Of a stretch of DNA of 64,000 bases, positions 14,590 through 21,345 are shown piece by piece; positions within the stretch are counted from its first letter, which is position 1; each line of letters opens with the position of its first letter. Under the pieces are notes generated by a model. That model did no database searches and was not told where the DNA came from. It was given only the letters and a program-made list of their open reading frames with translations. The stretch is taken from positions 186,001 through 250,000 of the forward strand of contig NZ_CAUQJB010000003.1 in the NCBI RefSeq assembly GCF_963518325.1, in the 5' to 3' direction. Made by a program: the position numbers and the translations under genes. Origin of the DNA: Vagococcus_D sp963518325 (GTDB lineage: Bacteria > Bacillota > Bacilli > Lactobacillales > Vagococcaceae).

Positions 14590-15366
14590 ATGACTGTGCC
14601 TTTGATTTTTAACATTCAAAAGTTTTCCCTTCATGACGGACCAGGCATTCGTACGACGATCTTTTTTAAAGGCTGTCCGATTCGTTGTGCTTGGTGTCAT
14701 AATCCTGAGAGCCACTTGTATCAGTGTGAAAACATGCCGAAAAAAAATGGCAAAAGCGAACTGGTTGGTAAAGGTTATACACTGTCGGAACTGATGAAAG
14801 AAATTGAAAAAGATCAGCTTTTTTACGAACAGTCAGGTGGTGGTGTGACCCTTTCTGGTGGAGAGGTGATGACTCAGAATATGGCCTTTGTTGAGCCTTT
14901 AGTGAAACAGTTGAAAGGCAGAGGGATTTCAGTCGCAATTGACACGTGTGGGGTGGCCCCTTTTGCCAACTATCAGCGGTTATTGCCTTATGTGGATCTC
15001 TTTTTATATGATTTGAAGTTTGTTGATACCAACCTCCACAAGGCTTATACTGGGGTGACTAATGAGCTGGTTTTGGCCAATCTGAAACAGTTAAGCGACC
15101 ATCAAGCGACGATTGATTTACGGTTGATATTGCTTGAGGGAATTAATGCTGACAATCAACAGATGACTGAAACGATGGCATGGTTAAAAACTGAAAAAAT
15201 TTCAGTGACATCCGTTCATCTGTTACCTTACCATCAGTTTGGTAAAGAAAAGTATGAAAGATTAAATCGTCCTTGGGAGTCCTTTCAGGCGCCATCGGAG
15301 GAACGTTTGGCTGAGATAAAAAAACGATGGGAGGAAGAATATCCATCGGTTAAAATTGGTGGTTAA
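14590..15366 (+). CDS. hypE: Radical SAM activating enzyme for the hydroxyproline dehydratase
   Basis: 258 residues. The radical SAM cluster motif CxxxCxxC is at Cys29, Cys33 and Cys36 (KGCPIRCAWCHNPES), preceded by the glycyl-radical-activase signature HDGPGIRTTIFFKG. A glycine-rich SGGGVTLSGGEV segment binds SAM. It installs the glycyl radical on the upstream enzyme. It is a short form: the region after the cluster contains a lone Cys rather than the Cys-rich ferredoxin-like insert seen in many glycyl-radical activases. It lies 26 bases after hypD, with RBS AAGAGGTGA. Confidence 0.9.
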   Translation: MTVPLIFNIQKFSLHDGPGIRTTIFFKGCPIRCAWCHNPESHLYQCENMPKKNGKSELVGKGYTLSELMKEIEKDQLFYEQSGGGVTLSGGEVMTQNMAFVEPLVKQLKGRGISVAIDTCGVAPFANYQRLLPYVDLFLYDLKFVDTNLHKAYTGVTNELVLANLKQLSDHQATIDLRLILLEGINADNQQMTETMAWLKTEKISVTSVHLLPYHQFGKEKYERLNRPWESFQAPSEERLAEIKKRWEEEYPSVKIGG

Positions 15367-15388
15367 GCACCTAAAGTGAGGGAAAGAG

Positions 15389-16189
15389 ATGACAGAAAAA
15401 ATTGGGTTTATTGGTGCGGGCAATATGGGCCAGGCCATTATTAATGGTCTGTTGACAGCGGGACTGTATCTGAAAAATGAGATTATTATCTACGATGTTG
15501 AACCTTTAGTGGACAAGTTGACGGCAGAATTAGGGATTGGCAGAGCGGCCTCGGAGGCAGATTTAGTCAGACAGGTTGACCTGACCATCATTGCTGTTAA
15601 GCCGATTATGATGAGATCGGTCTTGTCGGCAATTAAAGCAGAGGTTGATGAATCGAAAGTCATCCTTTCGATTGCGGCTGGGGTGACCATTGAGACTATA
15701 GCTAATGAACTGCCTGAGGGGGCTAAGATTATTCGGGTGATGCCAAATACGCCAGCTTTAGTGGGTGAGGGAATGTCTTCTTTGTCGATTAATCAGTCTG
15801 TCACCAGTGATGAGCAGGACTCGGCTTTAAGAGTCTTCAGCAGCTTTGGCAAGGTTGAACTGGTGGAGGAATATTTAATTGATGCGGTGGTAGGCGTAAG
15901 CGGGTCGGCTCCCGCTTATGTTTATATCTTTATTGAAGCCTTGGCAGATGGAGCCGTTTTGGCGGGGTTACCTCGAGCACAAGCGTATCAGTTTGCAGCC
16001 CAAACCGTACTGGGGTCGGCTAAAATGGTCTTGGAGTCAGGCAAACATCCTGCTGAGTTAAAGGACATGGTCTGTTCACCAGGAGGGACGACAATTGCCG
16101 CAGTTCAAGCCCTTGAAAGTGGTCAGTTTAGGGCGACAGTTATGAATGCTGTTGTGGCAGCTGCTAAAAAAAATCAGGAGTTATCTTAA
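15389..16189 (+). CDS. proC: Pyrroline-5-carboxylate reductase
   Basis: 266 residues, the normal ProC length. The N-terminal Rossmann motif is IGFIGAGNMGQAII. The C-terminal dimerisation domain has GVSGSAPAYVYIFIEALADGAVLAGLPRAQA and the signature DMVCSPGGTTIAAVQALE. It reduces 1-pyrroline-5-carboxylate to L-proline with NAD(P)H. Following hypD-hypE it completes a two-step route from hydroxyproline to proline. It begins 22 bases after hypE behind GTGAGGGAAAG. It may also serve ordinary proline biosynthesis; no proA/proB is nearby. Confidence 0.95.
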   Translation: MTEKIGFIGAGNMGQAIINGLLTAGLYLKNEIIIYDVEPLVDKLTAELGIGRAASEADLVRQVDLTIIAVKPIMMRSVLSAIKAEVDESKVILSIAAGVTIETIANELPEGAKIIRVMPNTPALVGEGMSSLSINQSVTSDEQDSALRVFSSFGKVELVEEYLIDAVVGVSGSAPAYVYIFIEALADGAVLAGLPRAQAYQFAAQTVLGSAKMVLESGKHPAELKDMVCSPGGTTIAAVQALESGQFRATVMNAVVAAAKKNQELS

Positions 16190-16205
16190 ACAAGGGAGAG
16201 ATCAG

Positions 16206-16520
16206 ATGAAAATTAAAGGAACAATAGAGCCACAAGCCAATATCTATTTTGACGGTAAGGTGACAAGTCGAAGGGTTTATTCAGAGGATGGACTTTTGAC
16301 CTTGGGTTTTATGTGCCAAGGTGACTATGAATTCAATACTGAGGCTAAAGAAAGAATGGAAGTAATGGCTGGACAGCTAGCCGTTTTCTTGGAGAATGAC
16401 TGGCAAACTTATACAGTAGGGCAAACCTTTGAAATACCTGCTAACAGTCGGTTTCAAGTGAAGGTAGATCCTTATGTGGACTATAAGTGCTATTACCTTA
16501 AGGAGGAGCTTGACAATTAA
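16206..16520 (+). CDS. ppnP: Pyrimidine/purine nucleoside phosphorylase (PpnP, DUF1255)
   Basis: 104 residues, a small cupin matching the PpnP family: IKGTIEPQANIYFDGKVTSR, then LGFMCQGDYEFNTEAKERMEVMAGQLAV and a late FEIPANSRFQVKV. PpnP splits nucleosides with phosphate to give the base and ribose 1-phosphate. The start is the ATG at 16206 after AAGGGAGAG; an upstream in-frame ATG inside proC lacks an RBS. It follows proC by 16 bases, so it is probably transcribed with the hydroxyproline genes, an odd functional pairing. Confidence 0.88.
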   Translation: MKIKGTIEPQANIYFDGKVTSRRVYSEDGLLTLGFMCQGDYEFNTEAKERMEVMAGQLAVFLENDWQTYTVGQTFEIPANSRFQVKVDPYVDYKCYYLKEELDN

Positions 16521-16539
16521 GGGTTATTTCTTGTAAGAT
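16510..16539 (+). promoter_or_regulatory. Promoter of the 26-residue peptide gene
   Basis: TTGACA (16510-16515), overlapping the 3' end of ppnP, an 18-base spacer and TAAGAT (16534-16539). Confidence 0.55.
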
Positions 16540-16577
16540 ATGGAAGTACTTAAATAATAATGAAAGGAGGAATCGAG

Positions 16578-16658
16578 ATGTTTAAACCAAGTATCAGTCA
16601 AAATCAGAAAAGTCTGCTTAGACGGAATGCCAGTGCGAAAACAGCTCGTTCCTTCTAA
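16578..16658 (+). CDS. Small basic peptide (26 aa), unrecognised
   Basis: 26 codons starting MFKPSISQNQKSLLRRNASA and ending KTARSF. The ribosome site AAAGGAGGAATCGAG is near perfect. A consensus-like promoter precedes it, and a strong terminator follows 14 bases after the stop, so this is a complete monocistronic unit. The peptide is very basic, has no membrane segment and no cysteines. I know no function; an RNA- or ribosome-binding microprotein would fit the composition, but that is a guess. Confidence 0.6.
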   Translation: MFKPSISQNQKSLLRRNASAKTARSF

Positions 16659-16671
16659 CGATAGCAATATC

Positions 16672-16708
16672 AAAAGCCGCACTTTTCTGAGGAGAAGTGC
16701 GGCTTTTT
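16672..16708 (+). terminator. Rho-independent terminator between the peptide gene and rtcB
   Basis: AAAAGCCGCACTT pairs perfectly with AAGTGCGGCTTTT around TTCTGAGGAGA, followed by Ts. Confidence 0.9.
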
Positions 16709-16742
16709 GTGTCCAAAAAATTAGATGGGGTGAGACTTATGA

Positions 16743-17999
16743 GTGGAAAAGAAGAAGTTATTAGGAAAGAAAAAACTAGGGGACGAAGATTCCTCTAGCT
16801 ATAGAAAGAGGACTAGCGTGATTACAATTAATGGAACATACAATGACGTACTGGTTTATACGGACCAGTTAGATAACAGCACCACAGGACAATTAAAGAG
16901 CTTAAGTGAATTAGCAAGCTTAAAGGACAGCCAGATAAGGATCATGCCAGATGTTCACAGTGGCACTGGCTGTGTCATAGGAACCACCTTAACACTCGGG
17001 GAGTCGGTGATTCCCAGTTTAGTAGGAGTCGATATTGGCTGCGGTGTTTTTGTTGTTAAGCTTGAGAAGAAAGGCTTAAAGAAAAATTTTGATAAATTGG
17101 AGCGTTTGATTCGCAATCGAATTCCTTCAGGGAAAGTCAGTCACCAGCAAGCTGTGGCAGAATTTGATTATGGTGACTTAAAGTCTCCTGTTAATTACAA
17201 GCAAGCCCGTCGTAATTTGGGAACGCTAGGAGGTGGCAATCATTTTATTGAAGTAGCCGAGGGCGTAGATGGTGTCTATCTAGTGATTCATAGTGGCAGC
17301 CGTTCATTGGGACAAGAAGTGGCTAACTATTATCAAGAAATGGCGTATGCCACATGCCTTCAAGAGCGTCGGGAAATGAAAGAGCTCGTTAAAAAGGACA
17401 AGCAATCTGGCAAGATAAGCGAGAATGAACCACTTAAAGGGGCTTATGAAGAGTTGACCTTACCGAGAGAACATGCCTATTTAACAGGCCAGGGAATGAC
17501 GGATTATTTAGCGGATCTGGCAATTGCTCAGGCGTATGCCGCCAAAAATCGTCAGGTCATGGCGGAGACTATTTTAAAAGGCATGAAGTGGGATAAAAAA
17601 GTTTTGGACTCTTTTGATTGTCCTCACAATTATATAGATTTGGAACGAAAAATATTGCGGAAAGGGGCCACAGCGGCAGAACTAGGCCAACCGGTGATTA
17701 TTCCCTTAAATATGCGTGATGGCAGTATTTTGGCTGTGGGAAAAGGTAATCCGAGCTGGAATCAGTCAGCTCCTCATGGTGCCGGCCGTCTGCTTAGTCG
17801 CTCGGCAGCCAGAAAACAATTATCCTTGGAGAAGTATGAGGGAACCATGAAGGGAATCTGGACCCAGTCTGTTTCCAAACAAACTCTTGATGAAGCTCCT
17901 GGTGCTTATAAAAAGAAAAAACAAATTTTAGGTTACATCGAAGAGACGGTTGACGTAAAAGAAATAATTAAGCCTCTTTATAATTTTAAAGGGAAATAA
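16743..17999 (+). CDS. rtcB: RtcB family RNA ligase
   Basis: 418 residues from a GTG at 16743 behind GGGGTGAG. An ATG 4 bases earlier opens a different, short frame. RtcB signatures are clear: PDVHSGTGCVIG, VGVDIGCGVFVVK (metal-binding Asp and Cys), LGTLGGGNHFIE, HSGSRSLG and late SAPHGAGRLLSRS containing the guanylylated-His region. RtcB joins RNA 3'-phosphate or 2',3'-cyclic phosphate ends to 5'-OH ends with GTP and Mn2+, in RNA repair. No archease or RtcA gene is adjacent. It is a single gene. Confidence 0.93.
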   Translation: MEKKKLLGKKKLGDEDSSSYRKRTSVITINGTYNDVLVYTDQLDNSTTGQLKSLSELASLKDSQIRIMPDVHSGTGCVIGTTLTLGESVIPSLVGVDIGCGVFVVKLEKKGLKKNFDKLERLIRNRIPSGKVSHQQAVAEFDYGDLKSPVNYKQARRNLGTLGGGNHFIEVAEGVDGVYLVIHSGSRSLGQEVANYYQEMAYATCLQERREMKELVKKDKQSGKISENEPLKGAYEELTLPREHAYLTGQGMTDYLADLAIAQAYAAKNRQVMAETILKGMKWDKKVLDSFDCPHNYIDLERKILRKGATAAELGQPVIIPLNMRDGSILAVGKGNPSWNQSAPHGAGRLLSRSAARKQLSLEKYEGTMKGIWTQSVSKQTLDEAPGAYKKKKQILGYIEETVDVKEIIKPLYNFKGK

Positions 18000-18012
18000 T
18001 AAGAAAAGCTTG

Positions 18013-18095
18013 GTTGTTCTTATGGCTTTACGACAGTGTCCTCCATCTCTAACAAAATAAATTCGCAAGAATAACGGTAGCAATTAGAGAAGGGG
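18013..18095 (+). repeat. Dispersed intergenic repeat, copy B
   Basis: GTTGTTCTTATGGCTTTAC (from 18013) and AATAACGGTAGCAATTAG (from about 18070) match copy A at 10970-11052 in order and spacing. The AATAACGG and AGTGTCC blocks also match the inverted copy near 24850. It is located just after rtcB. Confidence 0.6.
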
Positions 18096-18165
18096 CAACA
18101 AAATTTAGGCAGTGGTTGATGAGTTAAGCTGGACGTCAACTAGAATATAGAGAAAGTGCTCGTTT

Positions 18166-18223
18166 CCAATAACCAGAAGAAGACTTAGGTGTGTGATTTC
18201 CTAAGTCTTCTTCTGGTTATTGG
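18166..18223. repeat. Perfect 24-bp inverted repeat at the end of a marR gene
   Basis: The arm 18166-18189 (starting CCAATAACCAGAAGA) is exactly reverse-complementary to 18200-18223, with a 10-base loop. The right arm contains the last codons and stop of the MarR gene on the minus strand. No poly-T run follows on either strand, so it is not a standard terminator, though the stem should stall or protect the transcript. Confidence 0.8.
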
Positions 18224-18680
18224 CTTGCAGTTCTTCATCGAGAATGGCAACGGCATTGGTTAAAAAATGATTAATCACCGTAAGTTGCTCTGGCGTATAA
18301 CGGTCTGCTAAGTTAAGCATTGACTGATTTAAGGATTCGTAGCTAGTTTTGATTTCTGTTTTTTCTTCGTAAGTCGGCACGATGATGACTCGACGGCGAT
18401 CATTTGGGTCTTTTTCACGACGGGCATAACCAATTTTTTCCAAGCGGTCAATCAAAGCGGTAATGGTCCCTGTGGATAAGTCAGTCTTTTTACTTAATTC
18501 ACCGGCGGTCATGGGACCAAGTTCGTTTAGTAGGTCAATGGAAATAAAATCGTTCCCCGAAATATCCAGTTGTTTAATGATTGATTGCTGGTAAAGAATG
18601 GTACGCGAGCCGAGAGCCCGCATTAAATCAGGCAATTGTTTAGCTAAATCCTCGGTGTGGTTGTCTTGATTCGTTGACAA
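18201..18680 (-). CDS. MarR family transcriptional regulator
   Basis: 159 residues. The winged helix-turn-helix includes GPMTAGELSKKTDLSTGTITALIDRLEKIGYARR and the wing DPNDRRRVIIVPT. The C-terminal helices form the dimer. It is divergent from a flavodoxin-like gene across 123 bases that hold three ATCTCGT/ACGAGAT half-sites, so it probably represses itself and that gene. Its last codons lie in a perfect 24-bp inverted repeat. The effector is unknown; MarR-flavodoxin pairs often respond to oxidants or aromatic compounds. Confidence 0.9.
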   Translation of the reverse strand: MSTNQDNHTEDLAKQLPDLMRALGSRTILYQQSIIKQLDISGNDFISIDLLNELGPMTAGELSKKTDLSTGTITALIDRLEKIGYARREKDPNDRRRVIIVPTYEEKTEIKTSYESLNQSMLNLADRYTPEQLTVINHFLTNAVAILDEELQANNQKKT

Positions 18681-18709
18681 AATAAGTGCCTCCCTTTATT
18701 ATAAGAATA

Positions 18710-18744
18710 TATCTCGTCAAACGAGATACTTTTTTAACGAGATA
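18710..18744. promoter_or_regulatory. Operator with three MarR-type half-sites
   Basis: TATCTCGT-CAA-ACGAGATA (18710-18728) is a perfect palindrome of 8-bp arms. A further ACGAGATA half-site lies at 18737-18744. They sit between the divergent marR and flavodoxin genes. Confidence 0.75.
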
Positions 18745-18803
18745 ATCAATTGAATTATAGCAAATCAAGGTCATTACAGCAAGTTAATGAAAGGTGAATA
18801 GTC

Positions 18804-19235
18804 ATGAAAACATTAATAATTTATGGTACTAAGTCAGGTGCTTCAGAAGAATGTGCCAAACTGTTAAGTCAGTTGATAGAAGACTCTAGGATTGCCAATG
18901 TGGAGGTTGAACAACCTGAGCTGGCAGATTTTGAACGAGTCATAGTGGGGGCGGGAGTTCGCAATGATAAGATGTATAAACCAATTCGAGACTATCTAAA
19001 GAAGCAAGAGGCGCATTTGTTGACGAAAGAATTGGCCTGTTTTTTATGTCATTCGAAACCAAAGACTACTGAAGAGGTGATTGTGGCTAGTATACCTGAA
19101 GGGGTTCGTCAAGGGGCAGTAGAGATTATGGCTTTTGGTGGTTATAAACCTAATTGGGTGCCTGTTAGTCCAGCAAATAAATTAAAAGGCATCGACCAAG
19201 AAAAAATAGCTGAGTTTGTTAGTAAACTCAGCTAG
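18804..19235 (+). CDS. Flavodoxin domain protein (HemG/flavodoxin_5-like)
   Basis: 143 residues. The N-terminus IIYGTKSGASEECAKLLS is a flavodoxin FMN-phosphate-binding loop, followed by FERVIVGAGVRNDKMYKPIRDYL, typical of the flavodoxin_5 group that includes menaquinone-dependent protoporphyrinogen oxidase HemG. It has the short form without the long HemG-type insertion. It should be a cytosolic FMN-binding electron carrier or oxidoreductase; heme synthesis genes are not nearby, so calling it HemG would overreach. It is likely controlled by the divergent MarR gene. Confidence 0.8.
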   Translation: MKTLIIYGTKSGASEECAKLLSQLIEDSRIANVEVEQPELADFERVIVGAGVRNDKMYKPIRDYLKKQEAHLLTKELACFLCHSKPKTTEEVIVASIPEGVRQGAVEIMAFGGYKPNWVPVSPANKLKGIDQEKIAEFVSKLS

Positions 19236-19263
19236 CATGGGCAAAATTATCGTGGGATTCTAG

Positions 19264-19801
19264 TTATTGGAAAGGAGTTGAGGTTATCTGAATCCCTTGT
19301 TTTTGGTAGAGAGCAAGCATCTTAGCTTTCGATTGTTGACTGGTGGCAAAGAGACCATTTTCAATAAAAGTCACCTCGTAACCGCGATTAAGTCCACCAA
19401 GAGTAGTTCGATAAATGCAGCCGCTAACATCTGCTCGGTGTTTTTGGAACATTTTTTTTAAAAAATTGAGCTAAAGGTTTGATTAAATCAGTACTGGGTG
19501 AACCTGTTTGCATTTGGCCGGCTGTTAACAAAGTATCTATTGGGTGTTTGTTAATGCTGTGAGTAATGAATATCACGTCCATCTGTTGGGAACCTTCAAT
19601 GGTTTGTTGAATGGTGCTAATTAGTTTCTCTTTGTGCGTGTAATGTGGTTGATTGATGATTCCTTCCTGCATATCAATCACAAGGAGGGCCGAACCATCA
19701 ACATTTGCAGAGCGCTGTTTTCCTCTGGTAGCGGCAGTTAAGTAGTGAAAAAGGCAACCTATTACTAAAAGTAGGGCGGGTATCATTAGAAAAATAAGCA
19801 T
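19264..19801 (-). pseudogene. Isochorismatase-like cysteine hydrolase, frameshifted and internally deleted
   Basis: The 5' part (from 19801) has a membrane segment and then GSALLVIDMQEGIINQ, with the catalytic-type Asp of the isochorismatase fold, up to LIKPLAQFFKK. At a run of eight Ts on the plus strand (19451-19458) the frame changes. The other frame continues FQKHRADVSGCIYRTTLGGLNRGYEV, containing the expected nucleophile Cys. Between the HRAD and VSGC segments the family normally has 25-30 more residues, so there is an internal deletion as well. Both faults make an active product unlikely. A homopolymer error could explain the frameshift but not the deletion. Confidence 0.75.
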
Positions 19802-19816
19802 TAAGTAACGCCTCTT

Positions 19817-20386
19817 CTATTCTGAATTTTTCTGGCTTGAAGACTGAGGGGGCGTAAAAATAACGGCCATCGTATGTAATGTTTGTTGGGTCTCTGGATC
19901 GGTAGATTTTGTTTGATAAGGTTTGACTACATTGGCTACTTCTTGGGCTAAGTCCTTTATCTCTTCCTCGTTGACATAGATAGGTGTCGCAGAGAAACCG
20001 GAACCATCGTGGATAATGTCGATGGAAGGTCGTTCTGAATAAGTCTTGAATTCGGCCATTAATTGAAGCGTAAAGCTACTCATTAATTGAAAATAGGCGG
20101 GACCGTTATTTTCATGTAACATGGCCTCGATATTTAGCCCGAAGGAGTCGTTTAGACCATAGGTTTTCTCTACAACTGCACGAACCTTCTTTTCTGATAC
20201 CACTTTAAGAATGCCCTTTTTAGTCAGTTGCTTTAAGGTTCGGTAAAGTGTGGCTTGAGGGATGTCAGGTTGTTGTGCCATCAATTCTTTTGCCGTACAA
20301 GTTCCAAGTTGTTGAATGGTTAAGAGGATACTACTCTTGTTAGGGTTGATAAAGCATTCCATCAATTCTTTAGTAGTGAGAGCCAT
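19817..20386 (-). CDS. Winged-helix transcriptional regulator (ArsR/HTH_20-like)
   Basis: 189 residues. The N-terminal winged helix is LGTCTAKELMAQQPDIPQATLYRTLKQLTKKGIL. A longer C-terminal domain of about 110 residues has no motif I recognise and a polar, Ser/Gln-rich tail. It is divergent from an ABC transporter operon, with palindromic sequence in between, and so probably controls it. It resembles regulators paired with ABC exporters in Firmicutes, but the ligand is not predictable. Confidence 0.8.
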   Translation of the reverse strand: MALTTKELMECFINPNKSSILLTIQQLGTCTAKELMAQQPDIPQATLYRTLKQLTKKGILKVVSEKKVRAVVEKTYGLNDSFGLNIEAMLHENNGPAYFQLMSSFTLQLMAEFKTYSERPSIDIIHDGSGFSATPIYVNEEEIKDLAQEVANVVKPYQTKSTDPETQQTLHTMAVIFTPPQSSSQKNSE

Positions 20387-20537
20387 TTTTTACTTCCTTT
20401 CTATGTACATCCCGTAAAATAATTAAAACATGTTGTTCTACTAGTTGATCAACATAGTCACAATTATCTAAGAGGAACTATCTAGTTGCGTAATAGGCGA
20501 TTTTATCAAAGAAAAAAATCCTATTTGTCCTTTTTTT

Positions 20538-20575
20538 ATATTATCATTGTAATTATGTTATCATTTTGATAATAT
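20538..20575. promoter_or_regulatory. Palindromic region before the ABC exporter operon
   Basis: ATATTATCA (20538-20546) and its exact inverse TGATAATAT (20567-20575) flank the segment. An inner TTATCA-TTT-TGATAA palindrome spans 20558-20572. It is AT rich and overlaps the likely promoter, so it is a candidate operator for the divergent regulator. Confidence 0.5.
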
Positions 20576-20610
20576 ATAGTCAACAGCTTTTATGGAAAGA
20601 AGGAAGACAG

Positions 20611-21333
20611 ATGTTAAGGATAATTAACTTTAGTAAAACCTATAAGGGTGGAAAAAAAGCGGTTGATGCCATTAGTTTACAAGTGGAAGCTGGGGATATT
20701 TTTGGCTTTATCGGTCACAATGGTGCTGGTAAAAGCACGACAATCAAAGCGGTTGTGGGTGTTTTGGATTACGAAGAAGGGGAAATTTTAATTGACGGGT
20801 ATTCCATGAAGGAAGAACCATTAATTTGCAAACAGCAATTAGCTTATATTCCTGATAATCCTGACTTGTACGAGCATTTAACTGGAATTCAATACTTGAA
20901 TTTTATGGCTGATATCTTTGGAGTATCAGCTAGTAGTCGGGAAATGGGGATTAAAAAATACGCCGATAGTTTTGAGATGACCCCTAATTTAGGGGATTTA
21001 GTCTCTTCTTATTCCCATGGGATGAAACAAAAATTGGCCATCATTGCCGCAGTTGTTCACGAACCTAAGTTACTTGTTTTAGATGAACCCTTTGTTGGCT
21101 TGGATCCGAAAGCAGCCGTTGTCTTAAAACAAATCATGAAGGAGTTGTGTCAAAAGGGCAGTGCGATTTTCTTTTCGACACATGTCTTGGATGTGGCTCA
21201 AAAGCTCTGTAATAAAGTGGCCATGATTAATCATGGAAAACTGGCTTTTGCTGGAACTATGGAAGATATGTTGTCAGAAAAAACTGGCGGCAGTTTGGAA
21301 GATATCTTTATGGATATTCTTAATCAAGAGTAG
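20611..21333 (+). CDS. ABC transporter ATP-binding protein
   Basis: About 240 residues from the ATG at 20611, preceded by GAAGGAAG; an upstream in-frame ATG at 20566 would add 15 residues inside the operator. Walker A is GHNGAGKST, the Q loop is at AYIPDNP, the ABC signature SSYSHGMKQKLA, Walker B LLVLDEP and the H-loop STHVLD. It belongs to the ABC-2 exporter class (CcmA/YtrB-like). It powers the permease encoded 12 bases downstream. The substrate is unknown. Confidence 0.95.
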   Translation: MLRIINFSKTYKGGKKAVDAISLQVEAGDIFGFIGHNGAGKSTTIKAVVGVLDYEEGEILIDGYSMKEEPLICKQQLAYIPDNPDLYEHLTGIQYLNFMADIFGVSASSREMGIKKYADSFEMTPNLGDLVSSYSHGMKQKLAIIAAVVHEPKLLVLDEPFVGLDPKAAVVLKQIMKELCQKGSAIFFSTHVLDVAQKLCNKVAMINHGKLAFAGTMEDMLSEKTGGSLEDIFMDILNQE

Positions 21334-21345
21334 GGGGAGGATATC

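Noticed and set aside
18804..19235. HemG protoporphyrinogen oxidase
   Set aside because: Similar N-terminus, but the protein is short and no heme genes are near; a general flavodoxin call is safer.
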